Shown here: piece after piece, positions 17,652-26,526 of the stretch | Position numbering within the stretch: the first letter of the stretch is position 1 | Layout of the letters: every line of letters begins with the position of its first letter | DNA from: Flavobacterium sp. MC2016-06 | GTDB lineage: Bacteria; Bacteroidota; Bacteroidia; Flavobacteriales; Flavobacteriaceae | Reading direction: 5' to 3' | Length of the DNA: 64,000 nt | Assembly: GCF_009711165.2 (NCBI RefSeq) | Contig: NZ_WMID02000002.1 | Location: 248,001-312,000, forward strand | Position numbers and translations under genes: made by a program | Notes under the pieces: model-generated | What the model was told of the DNA's origin: nothing | Seen by the model: only the letters and a program-made list of their open reading frames with translations | The model's database searches: none

Positions 17652-20528
17652 CTATATACTCATAAGGAAACCTATTAAGTTTTCCTTTTTATTTAAGCCT
17701 AGTTTTTTTCTTAAACGATATCTGGCTAACTCAACTCCGCCGGTTGAAATATTCATGATTTCTGCTATTTCTTTCGTCGACATATTCATTAATAAATAAG
17801 TCGATAAATCGAGCTCACGAGGAGAGATCGTTGGATATTTTTCTTTTAGGCGTTTTAGATATTCAAAGTGAACGTTTTTAATGTGCTTTTCTAAATCCTT
17901 CCAGCTTTTGTCTGTGTTAACTTCCTTTACGATGCTTTTATTCAGCTTGCTGACTTGAAATTTTGTAGAATCGTCTAATGCTTCAACGTCAATTTCTTTC
18001 AGTTTGTGAATAATCCCGTTTAGAATTTTGTTTTTCTTTACAACCTGCAGTGAATTGTTTACTAATTCTTTATCCTTTGCGAGGATTTTGATCTGTAATT
18101 TGTCATTTTTTAGTTTTTCAATTTCTTTTTCTAGATCATATTGTTCCTGTCTGATTTTAGATTCTTTCTCTAGATAAAGTCTTCTTTGTTCGATCGTCTC
18201 GTAATATTTGTTTTTTCTAATCTTCATTTTTATTCGATTTGAAACTACATATATTGCAATAATAAGGAGTACGAAATAAACCATCAGCGCTAGAAAATGT
18301 CTGTACCAAGGTGGTGAAATTGTAAATGTGAGCGTCGAAGGTTCAGATTGAATTCCGTAGCTGTTTCTAACCTTTACATTCATCGTGTAGTCTCCTTCAT
18401 GTAGGTTTGTGTACTCTTTAATAGAAATAGTAGACCAATTGCTCCATTTGTCATCAAAAGGCTCTAATTGATAAGAAAACTGTACATTTTCGAGGTTTTC
18501 ATACGTTGGCGATGAAAATGTAAAGCGTACGTGATTTGAGGCATAAGGAATTCGGATGTTTTCTGTTTTATCTTGATTGTTGCCCAAAATAATAGTGTCT
18601 CCAGGAAATGAAAAACTTCTGATAAAAGCTTTTGGCTTTGTGACAGATTTGTTTAATAATTCAGAATCATAATGAGCCAAACCATCGGTTAAACCAATGA
18701 AAATATTTTTCGAATCGATTGTGTTTACAGATAAATAATTGCTTACCAGATTACCTGTTAAATTTGAAAAAGGAGCAACAACATTAATATATCGATTGTT
18801 GTTTTTCATTAAAACACCCAGAGATTCATCAAAAGCATACCATAAATTAGATTGTGAATCTTGACTTAAAGCATTAATTATAGGAATGTTTTTAAATAAG
18901 CTGGTTAGGTTTTTATCTTCATAAAATAAATCCTGCTCTTCAGAGTATTTGTAAAAATGATTATGAGTCTGGAAATATATTTTAGCATCAATTTTTTGGA
19001 TGCTTCCGATATTTTTAAATTTTGTTGTGAGTGTATTTATTTTTTTGATAGCAGAAAATCGGGTAAGATCACTGCTAAGAAGCATTCGGTATAAAGATTC
19101 ATCTTTTTTAAGCCACAAATAATTATTGTCCAATTCAAAACTATTAGAAGATTTATCAAATCCAGCAACTTGATTTTTAAAAACCAATCCGCTGGGTAAT
19201 TTTTGAAAAATAGCAAAACCATCGTAATTAGAGCCGATAAAAAATCCAGGATGATTGGGTATTTTCTTAAAACCAAAATAACCTTTTGAATCTATTATTT
19301 TGGTAACTCTTCCGCCACTTATAGCGAGAGCACCTCTATTGTTGGCACAAATAAGCTCGTCATCTATAACTTGTACATTCCAAGATTGTGCAGTAGTACC
19401 TTCAACAAGTTTAAAAACATCTTCTTTAAAACTGTTATTGTTATTCCAAGCATGATAAAAAACACCTTGGTTCGTGGCTACATATAAATTGCCATCATGA
19501 ATAACAGAGGCATATACAGTACTAATATCATAACTGAATCCGAAATAAGTAAATGGCGAACTCTCGTTTACAAAAGCGATACCGTTATCAAGGCCAAGCC
19601 AAAGATTGTTTTTATTGTCGATAAAAGAGGTTAGAACGGTATTGTTTTGCAGTCCTTTTTTCTGGTTGATATGTTGAATGATTTTTCCGTTAAAATCGCT
19701 GATAATAATGCCATCTAAAACAGAATTTAAAACAATAAATTTATTGTTTATGATTTGGCCTCCAAGAGAATTGTTCTTTTTAACAAAATTATTAGCGTCC
19801 GTAGCCCAAGGAGTTACGGTATTATTTTCGTAGATAAACAGCCCTTTTTCTAATGTAATAATTAAGGTTCTGTCTTTTGCTATTGCATACATTCCCCAAA
19901 TCTCAGTATTGTTTAGAGAAGTTGTGTTTGGTAAAGCATAAAGTTTGCCATCGCGATATTCTAAAATACCTTTTTCTACGTCTTGTAAATAAAGCTTATT
20001 GTTTACTACAAATGAAAACTGAAAGCGTTTAGGTGCTTTTAATATAGATAATTTACCATTTTTAAAAATGTAAGCTCTTGCAAAAGATTGAAAAACAATC
20101 TGATTATTGAAAGAATGAATCTTCCAGATGAAATCTATGATTTTGATTTTATTCTTATCAACATACTTTGCCAATGATGTGTATTTAAGTTTTCCCTTTT
20201 GATCAGGGTGGAAATAACCAAACTCGTTATAACCTCCAACATAAATCTTCCCAGAATTATCGATTTTTAAGCATCTAACCGAAGTCAAATTCGGCAGTGG
20301 ATATTTTCGCCATGAAGAGCCGTCAAATTGTAAAAGTCCATTATTATTTGCAAAGTATAGATTTCCATTCTTGTCTTGACCAATGTTCCAGTTTTGAGTA
20401 CCTCCTCTATATTCGTTTCGCTTGTAATTTCTTACATCTGGAAGACCAATGTCTTTTACCTGTCCGAAAAATGTAATTGTGAATAATGTAAAAAAAGTAA
20501 TATAAAAATATGATTTTATCAATTTCAT
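17652..20528 (-). CDS. PUL regulator: sensor propeller, Y_Y_Y domain and LuxR-type HTH
   Basis: A 958-residue membrane-anchored regulator. After a signal/anchor (MKLIKSYFYITFFTLFTITF) come repeated two-component-regulator propeller blades (IGQDKNGNLYFANNNGLLQF; SFIDNKNNLWLGLDNGIAFV), then a Y_Y_Y domain near 690-755, a transmembrane segment (LALMVYFVLLIIAIYVV), a charged coiled coil (~790-860) and a C-terminal LuxR/GerE-type HTH (SPRELDLSTYLLMNMSTKEI). It lacks the kinase and receiver parts of hybrid two-component systems, so sensing probably passes directly across the membrane to the DNA-binding end. It is divergent from susC and the obvious regulator of this PUL. Confidence 0.88.
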   Translation of the reverse strand: MKLIKSYFYITFFTLFTITFFGQVKDIGLPDVRNYKRNEYRGGTQNWNIGQDKNGNLYFANNNGLLQFDGSSWRKYPLPNLTSVRCLKIDNSGKIYVGGYNEFGYFHPDQKGKLKYTSLAKYVDKNKIKIIDFIWKIHSFNNQIVFQSFARAYIFKNGKLSILKAPKRFQFSFVVNNKLYLQDVEKGILEYRDGKLYALPNTTSLNNTEIWGMYAIAKDRTLIITLEKGLFIYENNTVTPWATDANNFVKKNNSLGGQIINNKFIVLNSVLDGIIISDFNGKIIQHINQKKGLQNNTVLTSFIDNKNNLWLGLDNGIAFVNESSPFTYFGFSYDISTVYASVIHDGNLYVATNQGVFYHAWNNNNSFKEDVFKLVEGTTAQSWNVQVIDDELICANNRGALAISGGRVTKIIDSKGYFGFKKIPNHPGFFIGSNYDGFAIFQKLPSGLVFKNQVAGFDKSSNSFELDNNYLWLKKDESLYRMLLSSDLTRFSAIKKINTLTTKFKNIGSIQKIDAKIYFQTHNHFYKYSEEQDLFYEDKNLTSLFKNIPIINALSQDSQSNLWYAFDESLGVLMKNNNRYINVVAPFSNLTGNLVSNYLSVNTIDSKNIFIGLTDGLAHYDSELLNKSVTKPKAFIRSFSFPGDTIILGNNQDKTENIRIPYASNHVRFTFSSPTYENLENVQFSYQLEPFDDKWSNWSTISIKEYTNLHEGDYTMNVKVRNSYGIQSEPSTLTFTISPPWYRHFLALMVYFVLLIIAIYVVSNRIKMKIRKNKYYETIEQRRLYLEKESKIRQEQYDLEKEIEKLKNDKLQIKILAKDKELVNNSLQVVKKNKILNGIIHKLKEIDVEALDDSTKFQVSKLNKSIVKEVNTDKSWKDLEKHIKNVHFEYLKRLKEKYPTISPRELDLSTYLLMNMSTKEIAEIMNISTGGVELARYRLRKKLGLNKKENLIGFLMSI

Positions 20529-20873
20529 AAATTTTTCTATTTGTTTTGGTTCAGGGGTGTTAACTTCTTTGTTTGTAGTGTTTTATAGTAGTTTTGTAGC
20601 TACTATTTCGTTGTAGAAGTTTGTTTTTTTTATAAAAATAAGCAATCTTCTATTATTGTAGTGTTTATTTTTATAATTAACATTTTAATAACATCGTTAA
20701 AAATATTTTTATATATTTAATAATCAAATGTTTATGAAAAATTTGTTGTGTTTTTGTAATGTATAAAATTTTACTTTGATGTGTTTTTGTAATGAATTTT
20801 AATTACTAATAGTAAAAAATTAACATTATTATTGCATCAAATTACTAATTAATTAACCAAAATTTTTAGAAAA
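20529..20873. promoter_or_regulatory. Divergent control region between PUL regulator and susC
   Basis: 345 bp without a gene. It is very AT-rich and contains two sets of direct repeats that could be operators: a 20-bp unit TTTGTTGTGTTTTTGTAATG at 20742-20761 repeated with one change at 20775-20794 (33 bp apart, about three helical turns), and TTGTAGTGTTT at 20573-20583 and 20656-20666. Both promoters must lie here; binding by the adjacent regulator is inference. Confidence 0.6.
20742..20794 (+). repeat. Pair of 20-bp direct repeats upstream of susC
   Basis: TTTGTTGTGTTTTTGTAATG and TTTGATGTGTTTTTGTAATG differ at one base and start 33 bp apart, 80-132 bp before the susC ATG. In-phase direct repeats at this distance are what a dimeric HTH activator could bind. 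Confidence 0.7.
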
Positions 20874-23800
20874 ATGAAATTAACAAAATTATTTATTTTT
20901 TGTGTTTCATCTTTGTTATTCTCGGTTATTGCTGTGGCTCAGGATGTCACTGTAAACGGAGTTATAAATGATGAAAGTGGAATGCCAGTTCCAGGTGCAA
21001 CAATCTTATTAAAAGGAACGACTAAATCTACAGCGTCCGATTTTGATGGAAAATTTCAATTTCAAGTACCTTCAAATGGTATTTTGACTGTTACTTTTAT
21101 AGGTTATACTACAGTTAATGAAGCTGTAAACGGAAGAACAAAAATCACAATCCAATTAAAACCAGAATCTCAATCATTAAATGAAGTTGTGGTAGTTGGA
21201 TACGGAACACAAAAGAAATCTGTAGTAACTGGAGCAATCTCTAGTGTAAAAGCCGCAGATCTTGAGAAAGTTCCTAATGGTCGTGTTGAACAAGCGTTAC
21301 AAGGTCGTGTTGCCGGTGTAACAATTGCTTCAAGTTCAGGACAGCCAGGTGCTGCATCTACAATTCGTATTCGTGGTATAACTACTTTCGGAGATGGTGG
21401 AAATAACCCTCTTTGGGTAGTAGACGGAAACGTTGTTGATGCTGGTTCAGTAGGTTTTATTAACCAATCAGATATAGAATCTGTAGAGGTTTTAAAAGAT
21501 GCAGCTTCAGCAGCGATCTATGGTACACGTGCTGCGACAGGAGTAATCTTGGTTACAACTAAAAAAGGAAAATCAGGAAAAATAACAGTTAGTTATACTG
21601 GTTTTTCAGGAGTTTCTTCTCCAGCAAAAAAATTAGACTTGTTAAATTCAACTCAGTATGCTACTCTTATGAATGAGAAATCTGTAGCAGATGGTGGTGG
21701 ACTTATATATGCTAATCCTGCAGCTTTAGGAAAAGGAACAGATTGGCAAGATGCTATTTTTAACAATAGTGCTTACAGATATTCTCACGAATTAAGTATT
21801 AGTGGCGGTGGAGAATTTTCTACTTTTTATGTTTCTTTTGGTCTTCAAGATCAAGAAGGTATTGTAACAACAGATATCTCTAATTATACTAAAAAGAGTT
21901 TCCGTTTAAACTCTACTCATAAAATTTCTAAGTTTTTTACTTTTGGAGAAACGTTTAGTTATACAAGACAAAAAACTTTAGATATAGGAAACAAAAACAG
22001 TGAATTTGGTGGTCCTTTAAGTTCTGCAATCAACTTAGATCCAACTACTCCTTTGGTAGTTACTGATCCAGCTGTAGCTAACGGAGCTCCATATTCTACA
22101 AATCCTGTAATTCGTGATGGAAACGGAAATCCTTACGGAATCTCTAGCGTTGTTGGTCAAGAGATGACAAATCCATTAGGATATGTTCAAACAAGATTAG
22201 GAAGATACAACTGGTCTGATGATTTCGTTGGAAATGCTTATTTAGAAGCTAACATTACAAGTCACTTAAAAATTAGATCTACACTTGGAGGGAAAATTTC
22301 TTACTACGGTGATCAAGGATTTACGCCGGTTTATTTCTTAAGCTCAAACGTTAAGGCAGACAAAAACAATTATGCTCAAAATAATAACAAAAAATTCAAC
22401 TGGAACATTGAGAACGTTCTTACTTATTCTAACAAATTCGGAGATCACAACATTAATGTATTAGCAGGTCAAGGAACTTATGTTGAAAACATTGGTGGTT
22501 ATATTGGAGCAACTATGTTTGGTTTACCAATTACAAGTTATAAAGATGCTTCTTTCAAATTTGACATTCCTCAAAGTGACAGAACAAGTAGTACAGACGA
22601 TTTTATTCAACATAAAGTAACTTCATTATTTGGTCGTTTAAACTACGATTATATGGAGAAATACCTTTTCACAGGAGTTATTCGTCGTGATGGTTCAACT
22701 CGTTTTGGACAAAACAACAAATTTGGAGTTTTCCCTTCATTCTCTTTAGGATGGGTAGCTTCAAAAGAAGGATTCTGGAAAGAAAACAATATCGTTAATA
22801 CTTTAAAATTCCGTGGAGGTTATGGAGTTGTAGGGAATGACCAAGTAGATGATTTTAGATATATCTCTTTAGTTTCTGGAGGGTATAACTATTCTTTTGG
22901 AAATACTGGAGCAATTACTACAGGTTACGCAAACGTTACTCTTGATAACCCTGATTTGAAATGGGAACAAACTTCTCAAACAAGTGTTGGTTTTGATGCA
23001 AAATTATTAAACGATTTCAATTTTACTTTTGATTACTACAAGAAAAGAACAACAGGTATCTTAAGACCAGTAGTTATTCCTGGTTATGTTGGAGTTGCAG
23101 AACAACCTTGGGCTAACGTTGCAGACATGAACAACACAGGTCTTGAATTTGAATTAGGTTACAAGAAAAGACTGGGTGAATTTAACTTAGGAGTAAATGC
23201 AAACTTTGCTACTTTGAAAAACGAAATTACTTATGTTGGTGCTGATAACAACTATATTATTGGAGATGCATCTTTCCAATCTATGGGACCAGTTACAAGA
23301 ACTCAAGTTGGACATTCTTACAACGAATTCTACGGATATCAAACAGCAGGTATTTTTCAAAATCAAGCAGAAATTGCTGCATACAAAAATGCTGCAGGAG
23401 GTATGATTCAGCCAAATGCTAAACCAGGGGATTTCCGTTGGGTAGACAATAATGGTGATGGAGCTATTTCTGATGATGACAAAAAATTCTTAGGTTCAAG
23501 TATTCCAAAATATACTTTTGGTCTTACGATTAACTTAGATTACAAAAACTTCGATTTCATGGCATTTGCTCAAGGAGCTGCAGGAAATAAAATCTTCCAA
23601 GGTTTAAGAAGACTTGATATCCAGAATGCAAACTACCAAACTAAAGCTTTAGATCGTTGGACAGGTGAAGGAACTTCAAATGACTATCCAAGATTAGCAA
23701 ACAACGACACAAATAAAAACTTCAGTAATATGTCTGATTTTTATCTTGAAGATGGAAGTTATGCACGTTTGAAAATTGTTCAATTAGGATATACTCTTCC

Positions 23801-23984
23801 TGTTGCAATATCATCAACTATTGGTGCAGATAAAATTCGTTTCTACCTAACAGGAGAAAACTTATTTACAATAACTAAATACACAGGATACGATCCAGAA
23901 ATTGGAGGACAGGTATTTGGTATCGATAGAGGTATTTATCCTCAGGCAAGATCTTTTATGCTTGGAGCTAACTTACAATTTTAA
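20874..23984 (+). CDS. SusC-like TonB-dependent transporter of the PUL
   Basis: A 1036-residue outer-membrane transporter of the SusC/RagA class. A signal peptide (ends VIAVAQ) is followed by a carboxypeptidase-like domain (GVINDESGMPVPGATILLKG), the TonB box/plug start SLNEVVVVGYGTQKKS, the plug (VEQALQGRVAGVTI; GTRAATGVILVTTKKG) and a 22-strand barrel ending SFMLGANLQF. It imports oligosaccharides captured by its SusD lid into the periplasm using TonB energy. SusD follows after 13 bp. The substrate is inferred from the neighbouring beta-glucanases. Confidence 0.95.
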   Translation: MKLTKLFIFCVSSLLFSVIAVAQDVTVNGVINDESGMPVPGATILLKGTTKSTASDFDGKFQFQVPSNGILTVTFIGYTTVNEAVNGRTKITIQLKPESQSLNEVVVVGYGTQKKSVVTGAISSVKAADLEKVPNGRVEQALQGRVAGVTIASSSGQPGAASTIRIRGITTFGDGGNNPLWVVDGNVVDAGSVGFINQSDIESVEVLKDAASAAIYGTRAATGVILVTTKKGKSGKITVSYTGFSGVSSPAKKLDLLNSTQYATLMNEKSVADGGGLIYANPAALGKGTDWQDAIFNNSAYRYSHELSISGGGEFSTFYVSFGLQDQEGIVTTDISNYTKKSFRLNSTHKISKFFTFGETFSYTRQKTLDIGNKNSEFGGPLSSAINLDPTTPLVVTDPAVANGAPYSTNPVIRDGNGNPYGISSVVGQEMTNPLGYVQTRLGRYNWSDDFVGNAYLEANITSHLKIRSTLGGKISYYGDQGFTPVYFLSSNVKADKNNYAQNNNKKFNWNIENVLTYSNKFGDHNINVLAGQGTYVENIGGYIGATMFGLPITSYKDASFKFDIPQSDRTSSTDDFIQHKVTSLFGRLNYDYMEKYLFTGVIRRDGSTRFGQNNKFGVFPSFSLGWVASKEGFWKENNIVNTLKFRGGYGVVGNDQVDDFRYISLVSGGYNYSFGNTGAITTGYANVTLDNPDLKWEQTSQTSVGFDAKLLNDFNFTFDYYKKRTTGILRPVVIPGYVGVAEQPWANVADMNNTGLEFELGYKKRLGEFNLGVNANFATLKNEITYVGADNNYIIGDASFQSMGPVTRTQVGHSYNEFYGYQTAGIFQNQAEIAAYKNAAGGMIQPNAKPGDFRWVDNNGDGAISDDDKKFLGSSIPKYTFGLTINLDYKNFDFMAFAQGAAGNKIFQGLRRLDIQNANYQTKALDRWTGEGTSNDYPRLANNDTNKNFSNMSDFYLEDGSYARLKIVQLGYTLPVAISSTIGADKIRFYLTGENLFTITKYTGYDPEIGGQVFGIDRGIYPQARSFMLGANLQF

Positions 23985-23997
23985 TACATAAAGAATC

Positions 23998-25509
23998 ATG
24001 AAAAACATAAAACTAAAATATATATACGTTGCTATAGCAATGGCTGCATTAACAGGATCTTGTTCTGAAGATTTTGTTACCATTGAACCAAAAGGATCTT
24101 TTCTTTCAAATAGTTATTATAAAAATGAACAACAAGCAACAGCTGCATTAGTAGGAGTTTATGATCCAATCAGAAAAAATACTGGTGGTTTTGAAAACTT
24201 AGTGGCAATGCTAAATGCTGGTTCAGATGATTTTTATGCTGGTGGTGGTGGAGCTTCAGATGGTAACGGAATTCAAAATTTCTCTACGCACTCCCTAACT
24301 TCAATTATTATTCCTGGAAGTTTCTGGAATGATCATTATCAAGGAATTTACAGAGCAAACGTTTTGTTATCTAAAATGGCAGACGTTGATATGTCTGCAG
24401 ACTTAAAAGTAAGATTTACTGCTGAGACTAAAACATTAAGAGCTTTATACTATTTTAACTTAGTTAGATTGTTTAAAAACATTCCGCTAATTCTAGAGCC
24501 TCTTACAACTTCTACAATGCTAACTGTAGAACAAGCAACGCCAGAAGCAGTTTATGCTCAAATCGAAAAAGATTTATTAGAGTCTATTCCAGTATTACCA
24601 ACAAGTGTAGATGCTGCAACTGGTTCAGGACGTCTTACAAAAGGTGCTGCTCAAGCAATATTAGGAAAAGTTTATTTGTTTGAAGGAAAGAATACTGATG
24701 CTGCCGCTGTTTTAGCTCAAGTTAATGGTACTCCAGGAGCTGCAAATCAATATGGAAACAAATTGTTGGCTAATTTCAGTGATTTATGGGTAACCTCAAA
24801 CAAATTTAATTCTGAGTCACTTTTAGAAGTATCTCATACAAGTGCAGGTAACTCTGATTGGACATTCTGGGGATCAGGTAAAGACGAAGGAAACTCATTA
24901 AACATTATGGTTGGGCCAAGAGGATATTCAAGACCAGCTAATTCTACAGCAGAAGACATTCCTTCAGGATGGAGTTTTAGTATTCCAACTCAGAAGCTAT
25001 ACGATGCTATGAAAAATGACCCAAGGTTTGCTGCTACTATTTTTGATATGAAAGCGCTTAAAGCAGCTGGAAAAGCAGATTACATTCCGGGTTACCAAGA
25101 CACAGGTTATTTCTTAAATAAATTTCTTCCAAGACAAACAGATGTTCGTACTGGAGGAGGGAATGCAGAGTTAAACTACAAACAAAACTCATACATTATC
25201 AGACTTGCTGATACGTATTTAATGGAAGCAGAAGCTTTAGGTTCTGGAACAAGAGCACAAGCTTTACTTGATGCTGTTAGAGCTAGAGTTGGTTTAGCAC
25301 CAGTTCCTGTAACACTTGCTGCTATTAAAAATGAAAGAAGAATGGAACTTGCTGGTGAAGGACATAGATTCTTTGATTTAGTAAGATGGGGAGATGCTGC
25401 AACAGCTTTAGCTGACAGAGGATTTAATGCTGGTACGGATGAAATTTTTCCAATACCATTTGTTGAATTAACTGGGACTAAGTTGAAACAAAATCCTAAC
25501 TATCAATAA
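23998..25509 (+). CDS. SusD/RagB-family surface glycan-binding lipoprotein
   Basis: A 503-residue lipoprotein that forms the lid of the SusC transporter and binds glycans at the cell surface. Lipobox TGSC is followed by SEDF, close to the acidic surface-export signal described for Flavobacterium lipoproteins. The SusD N-terminal signature (LSNSYYKNEQQATAALVGVY) and TPR-like helices (LRALYYFNLVRLFKNIPLI) are clear. The C-terminal RagB/SusD motif ERRMELAGEGHRFFDLVRWG is present, ending FPIPFVEL...QNPNYQ. It is co-transcribed with susC. Confidence 0.95.
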   Translation: MKNIKLKYIYVAIAMAALTGSCSEDFVTIEPKGSFLSNSYYKNEQQATAALVGVYDPIRKNTGGFENLVAMLNAGSDDFYAGGGGASDGNGIQNFSTHSLTSIIIPGSFWNDHYQGIYRANVLLSKMADVDMSADLKVRFTAETKTLRALYYFNLVRLFKNIPLILEPLTTSTMLTVEQATPEAVYAQIEKDLLESIPVLPTSVDAATGSGRLTKGAAQAILGKVYLFEGKNTDAAAVLAQVNGTPGAANQYGNKLLANFSDLWVTSNKFNSESLLEVSHTSAGNSDWTFWGSGKDEGNSLNIMVGPRGYSRPANSTAEDIPSGWSFSIPTQKLYDAMKNDPRFAATIFDMKALKAAGKADYIPGYQDTGYFLNKFLPRQTDVRTGGGNAELNYKQNSYIIRLADTYLMEAEALGSGTRAQALLDAVRARVGLAPVPVTLAAIKNERRMELAGEGHRFFDLVRWGDAATALADRGFNAGTDEIFPIPFVELTGTKLKQNPNYQ

Positions 25510-25544
25510 ATAACCACACCTATCTAACCAAAAACCACAAAATA

Positions 25545-26408
25545 ATGAACCAAATAAATGTAACTTTAAGAAAAAGTGTATACCTAATGCTAGCTTTAGC
25601 ATTAGGAACACTTACCAGCTGCGATGACGAAGTAGGCAGCGGAAATGGTCTAACAGCAGCAAGCGTTGACGCCGCATTTACCGTAACTCCTGTAGCTGGA
25701 GCAGTAAATACTTATCTCCTAACGGCACAGCCAAAAGGTGTTATTTCATCCACTTGGAACACTGGTGACGGTGCTTACCAAGGTAAAATGGATGAAACCA
25801 TTTCATTGCCAGATGCTGGAACTTATACCATTACGCATACTGCTATTGGTGCTGGTGGAGCGACAGGAACAGCTACTGCAAAAATTGTTGTAGCAACTTC
25901 AGATCCTGTAAAAGGAAACCTTGTAAAAGGCGGCTCTTTTGTTACTGCTGATGATCAAGCAAACTGGAAAAAAGTAGTGTATGTAACTGGTGGAAACTGG
26001 ACATATAGCGCAAATGGTGCTACAGTGACTACTGCTCATGCAGGTATTTACCAAGCAATTGATGTTGTAAAAGACAAAGAATATACTATTGATATGACGG
26101 TTAACGGTGGGGCTTCAACCGATATGTGGTTTGAAGTATACGCTGGTAAAGCAGATCCAGCGGTTACAGCAGGAGATTATAGTGATGGAGGAGTAGTTAT
26201 GGGATTAAATACTTGGAATGGCTGCGGTAAAACGGCAGTTTCAGGTAAATTATCTGCAGTTGGATGTATTACTAATAAAGTTCAGAATAAAATAAGTAAC
26301 GTAGTTAAGTTTGATAGTACTGGAAAAATCTATTTAATGATTAGATCTGGCGGCGGTATTGCTGCTGGCGGTATAACTATCAAAAGCGTAGAACTACGAG
26401 GAAAATAA
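25545..26408 (+). CDS. Surface glycan-binding lipoprotein with PKD-like domain
   Basis: A 287-residue lipoprotein (lipobox TLTSC, then DDE). Residues ~40-120 form a PKD/Ig-like domain (STWNTGDGAYQGKMDETISL, then GTYTITHTAIGAGG). The rest, from GNLVKGGSFVTADDQANW, looks like a CBM4/9-type carbohydrate-binding jelly roll with aromatic residues. It occupies the third position after SusC and SusD, where PULs usually encode an extra surface glycan-binding protein. No catalytic motif is seen. A strong terminator follows it, so the first three genes form a unit. Confidence 0.72.
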   Translation: MNQINVTLRKSVYLMLALALGTLTSCDDEVGSGNGLTAASVDAAFTVTPVAGAVNTYLLTAQPKGVISSTWNTGDGAYQGKMDETISLPDAGTYTITHTAIGAGGATGTATAKIVVATSDPVKGNLVKGGSFVTADDQANWKKVVYVTGGNWTYSANGATVTTAHAGIYQAIDVVKDKEYTIDMTVNGGASTDMWFEVYAGKADPAVTAGDYSDGGVVMGLNTWNGCGKTAVSGKLSAVGCITNKVQNKISNVVKFDSTGKIYLMIRSGGGIAAGGITIKSVELRGK

Positions 26409-26437
26409 AGAGTTAAGTTAAGTTTAAGTTTGGTTGT

Positions 26438-26476
26438 AAATAGCCCATAATCAATATGAGTATGGGCTATTTTTTA
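26438..26476 (+). terminator. Terminator between SusCD unit and enzyme genes
   Basis: AAATAGCCCATA (26438-26449) pairs with TATGGGCTATTT (26461-26472), a perfect 12-bp stem followed by T's. It would cut or reduce transcription into the GH genes, favouring high SusCD-to-enzyme ratios. Confidence 0.85.
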
Positions 26477-26526
26477 AATAGTTTCCGTCTAAAACTTAAA
26501 TTCAGAATCAAAATAATAGGGAAAGA

